DNA from: Stenotrophomonas cyclobalanopsidis
GTDB lineage: Bacteria; Pseudomonadota; Gammaproteobacteria; Xanthomonadales; Xanthomonadaceae
NCBI RefSeq assembly: GCF_008710035.1
Contig: NZ_VYKI01000007.1
Location: 1-62,991 of the forward strand
Length of the DNA stretch: 62,991 nucleotides
Reading direction: 5' to 3'
The position numbers and the translations under genes are program-made. This document shows positions 52,306-61,727 of the stretch, piece after piece (position 1 is the first letter of the stretch; each line of letters starts with the position of its first letter). Under the pieces are notes generated by a model. That model saw only the letters and a program-made list of their open reading frames with translations. It was not told the DNA's origin and did not search any database.

Positions 52306-53673
52306 TTACACCCGCCGCGCCACCACCGCGCCCAGCACGGCCAGGCCCACCGTGATCGCCAGGCACAGCACGTAACCGGTGTGCGGCGCCTGCTCGACGA
52401 ACAGCGCGAACAACGCACCCGACAACGCCAGTGCGGTAGCCACGCACAGCGCCTCGCTCAACTGCAGTGCTGAACTGTTGCGGCCCTGTTCCCGCGGCGC
52501 GGACAGCGACAGCGTGAGCACCGACAGGCTGGCGTAGATCATGCCCATGCCGAAACCGGTGATGGTCCAGCCGAGCAGCGCCACGGGCAGCGGCACCGCG
52601 TTGAACAGCACCGCCAGGGTGGCGGTGATGCCGATGGTCATCAGCACCGTGCCCACGCGCAGCAGCTGCTGCCGCGACCAGCCGCGCTGCTGGTGGCCCT
52701 GCAGCCACGAGCCACTGAACCAACCCAGTGCGCCCAGGCTGAGCACGGCGCCGGCCCAGCTCGGCGACAGCCCGCGCTCGCGCTGCAGCAGCAGTGGCAG
52801 GTAGGCCTCGCAGGCGAAGAACGCCGCGGCGGCCACACCACGCAACGCGATCACGCTGGGCAGGCCGCGGCGCAGGCGCAGCGTGCCCTGCGGCAGCAGG
52901 TGGTGCCCGCACAGCACCAGGCCGACCACCGCCATGCCCATGCAGGCCAGCGCCAGCACGCCCTGCTGCTGGCCGCCGATATACAACAGCAGCGCGGCCA
53001 GCGACGCACCGATGGCCCAGCGCACGACATCGCCGCTGTTGGCCTCATCGCCGGCTTCAACCGGCGCCTGCCGCGCCAGCGCCGGGCGCAGCATCAACGC
53101 CGCCGGGATCGCCAGCAACGGCACGATCAGGAATACCCAGCGCCAGCCCAGGTGCTGCACGATCAGGCCGCTCAGCGCCGGCCCCACCATCGACGGCACC
53201 ACCCATCCGGCCGAGAACGCAGCGAAGACCTTCGGCCGCAGGGCCTCGGGGTAGTTGCGGCCGACCATCACGTACAGCGCCACCGAGATCGCGCCGCTGC
53301 CCAGACCCTGCAGCAGGCGCCCTGCGACCAAGGTGCCCATGCGCGTGGCCAGGCCGGCCAGCAGCAGACCCAGCACGAAGCACGCAAGGCCCCACCACAG
53401 CGGTCGCGCAGGGCCGCTGCGGTCGGTCCAGCGCCCGGCCACGGTCATGCCGACCACGCTGGTGGCCAAGGTGCCGCCGAAAGCCAGCGCGTACAGGCGC
53501 AGGCCATCCAGTGCCTCGGCCACGGTGGGCATCGCCGCGGCCACGGCCAGCGCTTCGAAGGCGAGCAGGGCGACCAGTACGACCATGCCGATGGTGGTGC
53601 TGCGGTGGGCCGGCGAGAGGATGGAATCGAGAGCCGACGTCGCCGTCGATGGTGCTGCGGTGGGGGTGTTCAT
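52306..53673 (-). CDS. MFS efflux transporter under SoxR control
   Basis: A 455-residue, 12-14 helix major facilitator. Visible are the family motif A region AGRWTDRSG after helix 2 and motif C-like GPALSGLIV in helix 5, which mark drug/proton antiporters. ATG at 53673 was chosen over 53727 because the shorter product starts with a normal cytoplasmic tail, and 53727 lies inside the SoxR-type promoter. The divergent soxR gene and the operator between them imply induction by redox-cycling compounds; substrate unknown. Confidence 0.87.
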   Translation of the reverse strand: MNTPTAAPSTATSALDSILSPAHRSTTIGMVVLVALLAFEALAVAAAMPTVAEALDGLRLYALAFGGTLATSVVGMTVAGRWTDRSGPARPLWWGLACFVLGLLLAGLATRMGTLVAGRLLQGLGSGAISVALYVMVGRNYPEALRPKVFAAFSAGWVVPSMVGPALSGLIVQHLGWRWVFLIVPLLAIPAALMLRPALARQAPVEAGDEANSGDVVRWAIGASLAALLLYIGGQQQGVLALACMGMAVVGLVLCGHHLLPQGTLRLRRGLPSVIALRGVAAAAFFACEAYLPLLLQRERGLSPSWAGAVLSLGALGWFSGSWLQGHQQRGWSRQQLLRVGTVLMTIGITATLAVLFNAVPLPVALLGWTITGFGMGMIYASLSVLTLSLSAPREQGRNSSALQLSEALCVATALALSGALFALFVEQAPHTGYVLCLAITVGLAVLGAVVARRV

Positions 53674-53722
53674 GCGGGGGAAGATGCTCGGGCCGCGCTT
53701 GTCATCCGGCGGCGAAGAACGC

Positions 53723-53753
53723 AGCATGACACCTGAACCATGGTTGAGGTCAA
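53723..53753 (-). promoter_or_regulatory. SoxR-type promoter with 19-bp spacer for the MFS gene
   Basis: On the minus strand TTGACC (53748-53753) and CATGCT (53723-53728) are separated by exactly 19 bp, the over-long spacer typical of promoters activated by MerR-family proteins. The SoxR operator fills the spacer. Confidence 0.75.
53732..53749. promoter_or_regulatory. SoxR operator (soxbox)
   Basis: An 18-bp near-perfect palindrome CCTGAACCATGGTTGAGG, matching the soxbox pattern CCTCAAG..CTTGAGG in half-sites and length. It lies only 8 bp before the soxR ATG, so SoxR probably also controls itself. Confidence 0.82.
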
Positions 53754-53756
53754 GCG

Positions 53757-54191
53757 ATGCAGGAACAGGAACTGAGCGTGGGCGACGTGGCCCGTCGCAG
53801 CGGCGTCGCGGTATCGGCGCTGCACTTCTACGAGCGCAAGGGCCTGATCAGCAGCCTGCGCACGGCGGGCAACCAGCGGCGCTATGCGCGCGACGTGCTG
53901 CGCCGCCTCGCGGTGATCCGCGTTGCACAGCGCGTGGGCATGCCACTGGAAGCGGTGGCCCGCGCATTCGAGACCCTGCCGCAGGGCCGCGCACCGACCA
54001 AGGCTGACTGGGCGCGGCTGTCCGCGCGCTGGCAGCAGGAACTGGAAGAGCGCATCCACATGCTGCAGCGGCTGCGCGATGAACTGACCGGCTGCATCGG
54101 CTGCGGCTGCCTGTCGCTGAAGCGCTGCCGCCTGGCCAACCCTGACGACGTGCTCGGCGAGCGCGGGGACGGCCCCATGCGCTGGGGCTGA
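53757..54191 (+). CDS. soxR: Redox-sensitive transcriptional activator SoxR
   Basis: A 144-residue MerR-family regulator: winged helix-turn-helix ([23 protein letters not shown] in part), dimerisation helix (about 80-112) and the [2Fe-2S] cluster motif [12 protein letters not shown] with Cys113, Cys116, Cys118 and Cys124. Oxidation of the cluster turns on transcription. No soxS is nearby; as in pseudomonads and xanthomonads, SoxR here appears to control a transporter directly. Confidence 0.95.
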   Translation: MQEQELSVGDVARRSGVAVSALHFYERKGLISSLRTAGNQRRYARDVLRRLAVIRVAQRVGMPLEAVARAFETLPQGRAPTKADWARLSARWQQELEERIHMLQRLRDELTGCIGCGCLSLKRCRLANPDDVLGERGDGPMRWG

Positions 54192-54201
54192 GTCGCTCCC
54201 G

Positions 54202-54224
54202 GTAGCGCCGGGCCATGCCCGGCG
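54202..54224 (+). repeat. GTAG-type REP palindrome after soxR
   Basis: GTAGCGCCGGGC-CAT-GCCCGGCG between the convergent soxR and SDR genes. Confidence 0.8.
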
Positions 54225-54237
54225 TCGGTTGCAGCAG

Positions 54238-54840
54238 TTACCAGACGGTGAGGGTCTCGCCGCTCTGGATGCCTTCCACGGCACGCTGGAAGGCCAGTGC
54301 CGCGCGCTGCGCGGGTACGGCTTCGAAGCCGGGGAAGTAGGGACCGTAGGACGCCAGTGATTCGGCCAGTACGTTCGGGCTGACCGCGTTGATGCGCAGA
54401 CCGCGCGGCAGCAGTTCCAGTGCGGCGGCGCGCACGAAGCCTTCCAGCGCCTGGTTCACCGCGGTGGCGTTGACACCGTCGCGGATCGGCTGCGCGCTGA
54501 TGATGCCGGTGGTGAGGGTGATCGAGCCGCCTGGGGTCAGGTGATGCTGCGCTGCCAGCGCCAACCGCACCTGGCCGAGCAGCTTGTCCTGCAGGCCGCT
54601 GTTGAACTGCGCCGCGGTCATCGTCTGCAGCGGGCCGAAATGCACGTTGCCGGTGGTCGAGATCACCGCGTCGACCGGGCCGGTCTGCGCGAACAGGGCC
54701 GAGACGCTGGCATCGTCGGCCAGGTCCACGCGCAGCGCACCGCTGCGGCGGCCAGCGGCAAGAATCTCGTGATGCTGGCCAAGGTGGCGGGCGACCGCTT
54801 GGCCAAGGGTGCCGCTGGCACCGACAAGCAGGATCTTCAT
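54238..54840 (-). CDS. Short-chain dehydrogenase/reductase
   Basis: A 200-residue SDR with the nucleotide motif GASGTLGQ (7-14) and the segment DAVISTTGN. The usual YxxxK is altered: the equivalent region reads NATAVNQALEGFVRAAALEL, with no Tyr, so catalysis is doubtful or atypical. Short SDRs of this kind are often encoded opposite a LysR regulator. ATG at 54840 begins MKILLVGASG. Confidence 0.83.
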   Translation of the reverse strand: MKILLVGASGTLGQAVARHLGQHHEILAAGRRSGALRVDLADDASVSALFAQTGPVDAVISTTGNVHFGPLQTMTAAQFNSGLQDKLLGQVRLALAAQHHLTPGGSITLTTGIISAQPIRDGVNATAVNQALEGFVRAAALELLPRGLRINAVSPNVLAESLASYGPYFPGFEAVPAQRAALAFQRAVEGIQSGETLTVW

Positions 54841-54903
54841 CGTGGCGTCCTCAGGGGAAAGAGCTGCAGTCTGCGCCGCCGGATGCGGGTTTGGTAAGCG
54901 GCG

Positions 54904-54922
54904 TATGATTCGCAGATTCATA
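54904..54922. promoter_or_regulatory. Candidate LysR-type regulator binding site
   Basis: An inverted repeat TATGA-N9-TCATA in the 96-bp gap between the divergent SDR and LysR genes, 14 bp before the LysR ATG. LysR proteins bind T-N11-A palindromes of this sort and usually control a divergent gene. Confidence 0.5.
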
Positions 54923-54936
54923 ACCAAGAGTTAGCA

Positions 54937-55809
54937 ATGGATACCTTGCGCTGCATGCAGGCCTTCGCGGTCGTGGCCGAACACGGCAGCTTCGCGGCGG
55001 CCGCCGTGCAGCTGCAGGTGTCGGCGGTGATGGTCGGCAAATACATCCAGCAGCTGGAAGCGCACCTGGGCACCTCGCTGCTGCAGCGGAACACCCGCCA
55101 TCAGCGGCTGACCGAAGCGGGCGCGGCCTACCTGGCCGGCTGCAGGCAGGTGCTGGAACAGGTGCAGCAGGCCGAGGCCGATGTCGCCGGACTGCAGCGG
55201 CAGCCGCAGGGCCTGCTGCGGATCAGCGCGCCCACCACCTGGGGCAGCTGCGTGCTGGCGCCGTTGCTGTCGGGCCTGCTACGCGCGCAGCCGCTGCTGG
55301 ATATCGAACTGGACCTCAGCAACCGCCGCGTGGACCTGATCGAGGATGGTTTCGATGCGGCGATCCGGGTCGGGCCGCTGCCCTCGCAGGAACTGGTGGC
55401 GCGCCCGCTGCCGCCATATGCGATGAGCCTGTGCGCATCGCCGGCCTACCTGCGCCGGCGCGGCACGCCACGGACGCCGGCAGACCTGGCCGGACATGAC
55501 TGCCTGAGCCATCTGGCCTGGCGCGGTGGCCATGGCTGGCAGCTGGCCAATGGCGAGCAGGTCGATTGGGATGCACGGTTGACCAGCAACGATGGCTACG
55601 CGCTGCGTGAGGCGGCGGTGGCCGGTGCCGGATTGATCCTGCAGCCGACGGCGCTGCTGGCGGCGGATATCGCGGCCGGGCGCCTGAAGCCGCTGCTGCG
55701 CGGGTACGTGCCGGAGCCGCGGCCGATGCACCTGATCTACCTGCCGGACCGGAGGCCGCGCCCGCGGCTGCAGTGCTTCGTGGAGTACGTGCTGCAACAC
55801 GTGGGGTAG
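54937..55809 (+). CDS. LysR family transcriptional regulator
   Basis: A 290-residue LysR protein with an N-terminal winged helix (FAVVAEHGSFAAAAVQLQVS in the usual place) and a periplasmic-binding-protein-like effector domain from about residue 90 (LLRISAPTTWG). It is divergent from the SDR gene, its probable target. The TAG stop codon lies in the GTAG head of a REP palindrome. Confidence 0.9.
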   Translation: MDTLRCMQAFAVVAEHGSFAAAAVQLQVSAVMVGKYIQQLEAHLGTSLLQRNTRHQRLTEAGAAYLAGCRQVLEQVQQAEADVAGLQRQPQGLLRISAPTTWGSCVLAPLLSGLLRAQPLLDIELDLSNRRVDLIEDGFDAAIRVGPLPSQELVARPLPPYAMSLCASPAYLRRRGTPRTPADLAGHDCLSHLAWRGGHGWQLANGEQVDWDARLTSNDGYALREAAVAGAGLILQPTALLAADIAAGRLKPLLRGYVPEPRPMHLIYLPDRRPRPRLQCFVEYVLQHVG

Positions 55810-55875
55810 ATCGATGCCATGCGTCGATTGCGAGGCCTTGCGTCGATGCCGTTGGTAGTAGATCGACGCCATGCG
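55806..55875 (+). repeat. Two GTAG-type REP palindromes, the first providing a stop codon
   Basis: GTAGATCGATGCC-type palindrome at 55806-55828 and a partial second copy at 55858-55875. The TAG at 55807-55809 is the stop codon of the LysR gene. Confidence 0.75.
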
Positions 55876-55886
55876 TAACAACCATC

Positions 55887-55926
55887 GGGGTCGGATCCCT
55901 TAGCGGTGGCAAAGGGATCCGACCCC
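55887..55926. repeat. GGGGTCGGATCCC inverted repeat
   Basis: A 40-bp hairpin with perfect 13-bp ends (GGGGTCGGATCCC / GGGATCCGACCCC) extended by TT/AA, around a short loop, just after the convergent ends of the LysR gene and before the proC stop. Related to the element at 52258-52296. Confidence 0.75.
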
Positions 55927-55932
55927 AACACA

Positions 55933-56754
55933 TCAATCATTGGCCGCCGACAACGCCCGCCCACGCTGCTGCGCCGCCTGCAGCGCCTTGGCCACCAGCG
56001 CCTCGAAACCATCGGCCTGGAAGCTCTCGATCGCCGCCTGGGTGGTGCCGTTGGGCGAGGTCACCCGGCGCCGCAGCTCGGCCGGGCTTTCGCCGGTTTC
56101 ATCCAGCATCCGCGATGCGCCCAGCAGGGTCTGCACCACCAGCGCACGCGCGGCGTCGGCCGGCAGGCCCTGAGCAATGCCGGCCGCTTCCATCGCTTCG
56201 GCCAGCAGGAACACATAGGCCGGGCCGCTGCCGGACACGGCCGTGACCGAATCCATCAGCGCTTCGTCCTCGATCCACACCGTGCGCCCGGCGCTGGCCA
56301 GCACGCGTTCGGCCTGCGCATGCTGCTGCGCATCCACGGCGGGCGTGGCGTACAGGCCGGTTACCCCAGCGCCGAGCAGGGCAGGGGTGTTGGGCATCGC
56401 GCGCACCACCGGCAACGCATCGCCCAGCCAGCGTTGCAGCTGTGCGCTGGTGATGCCCGCCGCGATCGATACCACCAGCGGCGCCTGCGCCTGCGCCAGT
56501 GCCTGCAGCGATTGGCAGACCTCGCGCAGCACCTGCGGCTTCACCGCCAGCAGCCAGGTCTGGCCCTGGGCGGCGGCCTCGGCGGCGTTGTCGTGGGTCT
56601 GCACGCCGAAATCGGCGGCCAGCGCCTCGCGCAGCGCGGCCACCGGCTCGGCCACGTGGATCTGCGTCGCCGGCACGCCCTGGCGGACCAGCCCGGCAAT
56701 GAGGCTGCGGGCCATGTTGCCGCCGCCGATGAAGGTGATCGATTCAACTGTCAT
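55933..56754 (-). CDS. proC: Pyrroline-5-carboxylate reductase
   Basis: Last step of proline synthesis, NAD(P)H-dependent. The 273-residue enzyme shows the Rossmann motif FIGGGNMARSLIAGL near the start, VKPQVL, and the family signature in the C-terminal half with SGSGPAYVFLLAEAM and PAELRRRVTSPNGTTQAA. It follows yggS by 15 bp, the conserved yggS-proC order. Confidence 0.95.
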   Translation of the reverse strand: MTVESITFIGGGNMARSLIAGLVRQGVPATQIHVAEPVAALREALAADFGVQTHDNAAEAAAQGQTWLLAVKPQVLREVCQSLQALAQAQAPLVVSIAAGITSAQLQRWLGDALPVVRAMPNTPALLGAGVTGLYATPAVDAQQHAQAERVLASAGRTVWIEDEALMDSVTAVSGSGPAYVFLLAEAMEAAGIAQGLPADAARALVVQTLLGASRMLDETGESPAELRRRVTSPNGTTQAAIESFQADGFEALVAKALQAAQQRGRALSAAND

Positions 56755-56769
56755 GCAGAATTCCTTGGT

Positions 56770-57447
56770 TCAGGCCGGGCGCGGACGCGCACCGAACAGG
56801 GCGGTGCCGATGCGCACCAGGGTGGCACCTTCGGCGATGGCTTCGGCGTAGTCGCCGCTCATGCCCATCGACAGGGTGTCCGCCTGCGGATGGCGCGCGG
56901 CCAGCGAGTCAAAAAGTGCGCGCATGCGCACGAAGGCATCGCGACGGCGCTCGGCTTCCGGCCACGGCGCGGGAATGGCCATCAGCCCGCGCAGGCACAG
57001 CGTGGATTCGGCGCCGATGGCCTCGGCCAGTGCGTTCACGTCCTGCGGCGCACAGCCGTGCTTGCTGGATTCATCGTCGATGTTGACCTGGATGAGCACG
57101 TTCAGCGGCGCGCGCCCGGCCGGGCGGTGGCGGGCCAGGGCCGCCACCAGCTTGGGCCGGTCCACGCTCTGCACCCAGTCGAAGTGGCTGGCCACGGCCT
57201 CGGCCTTGTTCGACTGCAGGTGGCCGATCAGGTGCCATTCCAGCCCCAGCGCCTGCAGTGCCTGCATCTTGGCCAGGGCTTCCTGCACGTAGTTCTCGCC
57301 GAAGGCGCGCTGGCCCTGCGCGGCCAAGGCTGCCACGGCCTCGGCCGGCTGGGTCTTGGAAACCGCCAGCAGGCGCGGCGGTGGCCGCCCGGCAGCCTCG
57401 GCGGCGTTGTGCAGGTTGCTCAGGATCTCGGGCAGGGCAGTGGCCAC
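56770..57447 (-). CDS. yggS: YggS/PLPBP family pyridoxal phosphate homeostasis protein
   Basis: A 225-residue PLP-binding TIM-barrel protein acting in vitamin B6 and amino-acid homeostasis. It has the PLP lysine in LLAVSKTQ (about residue 30), GENYVQEA, WHLIGHLQSNK, and the phosphate-binding SMGMSGDY. The start is GTG at 57447, the first in-frame start fitting homologues; the very long frame upstream is an antisense shadow of pilT and pilU. It lies divergent from pilT, as in Pseudomonas. Confidence 0.94.
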   Translation of the reverse strand: MATALPEILSNLHNAAEAAGRPPPRLLAVSKTQPAEAVAALAAQGQRAFGENYVQEALAKMQALQALGLEWHLIGHLQSNKAEAVASHFDWVQSVDRPKLVAALARHRPAGRAPLNVLIQVNIDDESSKHGCAPQDVNALAEAIGAESTLCLRGLMAIPAPWPEAERRRDAFVRMRALFDSLAARHPQADTLSMGMSGDYAEAIAEGATLVRIGTALFGARPRPA

Positions 57448-57534
57448 GTAACGCGTTCCAGTGTGACAGGAGGCTATACTGCCGCCAGGGGAAAGATCCT
57501 TCCAGTCGAAGCCGTTATTGGGGAGTAGCCGCTC

Positions 57535-58572
57535 ATGGATATCGCCGAGCTGTTGGCGTTTTCCGTAAAGAACAAAGCGTCCGACCTGCACCTGTCTGCA
57601 GGCCTGCCGCCGATGATCCGCGTGGACGGCGATGTTCGCCGGATCAACATCCCGGCCCTGGACCACAAACAGGTCCATGCGCTGGTGTACGACATCATGT
57701 CCGACAAGCAGCGGCGCGATTACGAGGAATTCCTCGAAGTCGACTTCTCCTTCGAGATTCCGTCGCTGGCGCGCTTCCGTGTCAACGCCTTCAACCAGAA
57801 CCGCGGCGCCGGTGCGGTGTTCCGTACCATTCCCTCCGAGGTGCTCACCCTGGAGGACCTGGCCTGCCCGCCGCTGTTCCGCGAGGTGATCCAGCAGCCG
57901 CAGGGCCTGATCCTGGTGACCGGGCCGACCGGATCGGGCAAGTCGACCACGCTGGCAGCGATGATCGACTACATCAACAAGAACGAATACGGCCACATCC
58001 TCACCGTCGAGGATCCGATCGAATTCGTGCATACCTCGCAGAAGTGCCTGATCAACCAGCGCGAAGTGCACCGCGATACGCATGGCTTCAACGAAGCATT
58101 GCGTTCGGCACTGCGTGAGGATCCGGACATCATCCTGGTGGGCGAACTCCGCGACCTGGAAACCATCCGCCTGGCGCTGACCGCTGCGGAAACCGGCCAC
58201 CTGGTGTTCGGCACCCTGCACACCAGCTCGGCGGCCAAGACCATCGACCGCATCATCGACGTGTTCCCGGCCGGCGAAAAGCCGATGGTGCGCTCGATGC
58301 TGTCCGAATCGCTGCGCGCGGTCATTTCGCAGGCGCTGCTGAAGAAGGTCGGCGGCGGCCGTACCGCGGCGTGGGAAATCATGGTCGGCACACCGGCCAT
58401 CCGCAACCTGATCCGCGAAGACAAGGTCGCGCAGATGTACTCGGCCATCCAGACCGGCCAGCAGTACGGAATGATGACCCTGGACCAGCACCTGCAGGAC
58501 CTGGTCAAGCGCAGCCTGATCACCCGCAACCAGGCCCGCGAGTACGCCAAGGACAAGCGTCTGTTCGAGTAA
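57535..58572 (+). CDS. pilT: Type IV pilus retraction ATPase PilT
   Basis: Depolymerises pili for twitching motility. The 345-residue hexameric ATPase has Walker A GPTGSGKST, the Asp box, Walker B IILVGELRD, and the His box TGHLVFGTLHTSSA, plus the retraction motif AIRNLIRE near the C-terminus. A TATACT -10-like box lies at 57475-57480. Followed by pilU after 96 bp. Confidence 0.97.
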   Translation: MDIAELLAFSVKNKASDLHLSAGLPPMIRVDGDVRRINIPALDHKQVHALVYDIMSDKQRRDYEEFLEVDFSFEIPSLARFRVNAFNQNRGAGAVFRTIPSEVLTLEDLACPPLFREVIQQPQGLILVTGPTGSGKSTTLAAMIDYINKNEYGHILTVEDPIEFVHTSQKCLINQREVHRDTHGFNEALRSALREDPDIILVGELRDLETIRLALTAAETGHLVFGTLHTSSAAKTIDRIIDVFPAGEKPMVRSMLSESLRAVISQALLKKVGGGRTAAWEIMVGTPAIRNLIREDKVAQMYSAIQTGQQYGMMTLDQHLQDLVKRSLITRNQAREYAKDKRLFE

Positions 58573-58668
58573 GGCGAGGCAACGGTGGGGCGGTGCGCAT
58601 GCATGCCGCCGTCCCGCGATGTCCTGTCCACCGACCGATCTCTGGCAAACGCCCATTGGGAGCCCGCC

Positions 58669-59820
58669 ATGAACAGCACCGCCAGTACCGCCAGCACCAT
58701 CGATTTCACCTCGTTCCTCAAGCTGATGGCGCACCAGCGCGCCTCGGACCTGTTCATCACCGCGGGCATGCCGCCGGCGATCAAGGTCAACGGCAAGATC
58801 TCGCCGATCACGCAGACCCCGCTGACCCCGCAGCAGAGCCGCGACCTGGTCCTCAACGTGATGACCCCGGCGCAGCGCGAGGAATTCGAGAAGACCCACG
58901 AGTGCAACTTCGCCATCGGCCTGTCCGGTGTCGGTCGTTTCCGCGTGAGCTGCTTCTACCAGCGCAACCAGGTCGGCATGGTGCTGCGTCGTATCGAAAC
59001 GCGCATCCCGACCGTGGAAGAACTGAGCCTGCCGCCGATCATCAAGACGCTGGCGATGACCAAGCGCGGCATCATCCTCTTCGTTGGCGCCACCGGCACC
59101 GGCAAGTCGACCTCGCTGGCGGCGATGATCGGTTACCGCAACCAGAACTCGACCGGCCACATCATCACCATCGAAGACCCGATCGAGTTCGTGCACAAGC
59201 ACGAGGGCTGCATCATCACCCAGCGCGAAGTCGGCATCGATACCGACAGCTGGGAAGCGGCCCTGAAGAACACCCTGCGCCAGGCGCCGGACGTGATCAT
59301 GATCGGCGAGGTGCGTACCCGCGAGGGCATGGACCACGCCATCGCCTTCGCCGAAACCGGCCACCTGGTGCTGTGCACCCTGCATGCCAACAACGCCAAC
59401 CAGGCGATGGACCGCATCATCAACTTCTTCCCGGAAGACCGCCGCAACCAGCTGCTGATGGATCTGTCGCTGAACCTCAAGGGCGTGGTCGCGCAGCAGC
59501 TCGTTCCTTCGCCCGATGGCCGTTCGCGCAAGGTCGCGATGGAGATCCTGCTGGGCACGCCGCTCGTGCAGGACTACATCCGCGACGGCGAGATCCACAA
59601 GCTCAAGGAGCTGATGAAGGAATCGGTCGAGCTGGGCATGAAGACCTTCGACCAGAGCCTGTTCGAGCTGTACCAGGCCGGCGAGATCAGCTACGAGGAC
59701 GCGCTGCGTTACGCCGATTCGCAGAACGAAGTGCGCCTGCGCATCAAGCTCAGCCAAGGCGGCGATGCGCGCACCCTGTCGCAGGGTTTGGATGGCGTGG
59801 AGATTTCCGAGGTCCGTTGA
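58669..59820 (+). CDS. pilU: PilT-dependent retraction ATPase PilU
   Basis: Accessory retraction motor that works with PilT. The 383-residue protein has Walker A GATGTGKST, Walker B VIMIGEVRTREG, and the His box TGHLVLCTLHANNA; the C-terminal extension beyond PilT length is typical of PilU. ATG at 58669 was chosen since the conserved sequence begins about 15 residues later. Confidence 0.96.
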   Translation: MNSTASTASTIDFTSFLKLMAHQRASDLFITAGMPPAIKVNGKISPITQTPLTPQQSRDLVLNVMTPAQREEFEKTHECNFAIGLSGVGRFRVSCFYQRNQVGMVLRRIETRIPTVEELSLPPIIKTLAMTKRGIILFVGATGTGKSTSLAAMIGYRNQNSTGHIITIEDPIEFVHKHEGCIITQREVGIDTDSWEAALKNTLRQAPDVIMIGEVRTREGMDHAIAFAETGHLVLCTLHANNANQAMDRIINFFPEDRRNQLLMDLSLNLKGVVAQQLVPSPDGRSRKVAMEILLGTPLVQDYIRDGEIHKLKELMKESVELGMKTFDQSLFELYQAGEISYEDALRYADSQNEVRLRIKLSQGGDARTLSQGLDGVEISEVR

Positions 59821-59886
59821 CCACTGGGCGCCTGCGGGCGCCCTCTGCTTCGGGATGACCGCCATGAACCGGCCAGGGAGGCCTGC

Positions 59887-60567
59887 ATGCGTGTGACGAC
59901 GAGCGTGGTGCTGGCAATCGTGGTGCTGCAGGCAGGGTGTGCCCGCACGTCCGGGCCCGCCGCGCCAGCCGCGGCCGAAAGCTGCGGCGATCCGCTGGCG
60001 CACGCCTGGTACCTGCTGCCTCCGCCTTCACAGGCGCAAAGCCGCGACCCGCTGCCGTTCCATGATTTCACCGGCTTTGCGAGAGCGTCCTACGCTGTCC
60101 ATCTGCGGGATCTGCCGGGCCTGCCTGAGCCATCCTTCCGCTGTGGCCGCGTTCCGGTCCAGGCCTATCGTTTCGTCTGGACGCCCTCCTTCTTCCCGGG
60201 CGTGGTGATACGTGCGCAGCGCAACGCCGCCGGCCAGGCGTGGATTGTCGGCCGCAGTGCGCGCGCGTGGGAGATTCCCGGATCCTCGCCCGGACACCCC
60301 TCCAGCATCATCAACGGTTGGACGTGCCCTCCGCCACGCGCGTTGAGTGCGCAGGAATGGAAGACCGTCACCGCCGCGTTCGCGCGCCTGCAGGGCGAAG
60401 ATTCGAGCGCGGGGCTGGATGGTTCAACGTGGACGTTCGAGTCCGTGGTGGACGGTGAGCAGCGCTGGTTCGCGCGGTGGGTGCCGCAGGATGTGACGTT
60501 CCGCACCGCCGGCAGGATGATGGCCGAACTGGCCGGATGCACCGACGCCCTGCAGGCCATGGAGTGA
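59887..60567 (+). CDS. Hypothetical lipoprotein
   Basis: A 226-residue protein with signal peptide and lipobox LQAGC at 14-18, so probably anchored in the outer membrane. It contains four further cysteines and is rich in Trp and Pro. No domain recognised. It stands between pilU and an aldo/keto reductase with no tight coupling to either. Confidence 0.72.
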   Translation: MRVTTSVVLAIVVLQAGCARTSGPAAPAAAESCGDPLAHAWYLLPPPSQAQSRDPLPFHDFTGFARASYAVHLRDLPGLPEPSFRCGRVPVQAYRFVWTPSFFPGVVIRAQRNAAGQAWIVGRSARAWEIPGSSPGHPSSIINGWTCPPPRALSAQEWKTVTAAFARLQGEDSSAGLDGSTWTFESVVDGEQRWFARWVPQDVTFRTAGRMMAELAGCTDALQAME

Positions 60568-60603
60568 CCGGTACGAGGGTGGATTGATGAAATCCAGTCA
60601 TGA

Positions 60604-61662
<1,059 letters not shown>

Positions 61663-61697
61663 TCTGAGCTTTGGTGGGTGCGGGCCGTTGGTGGTGG

Positions 61698-61725
61698 GTG
61701 CGGACCGTTGGTCCGCACTTCTTTT
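61698..61725. terminator. Hairpin terminator between convergent AKR and LysR genes
   Basis: Stem GTGCGGACC / GGTCCGCAC with a GTT loop followed by TTCTTTTG on the plus strand. Confidence 0.7.
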
Positions 61726-61727
61726 GT

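Noticed and set aside
57448..60003. A 1077-residue minus-strand frame reading through pilU and pilT into yggS
   Set aside because: Antisense shadow of two well-conserved genes in high-GC DNA; only the last 225 residues are real (yggS).
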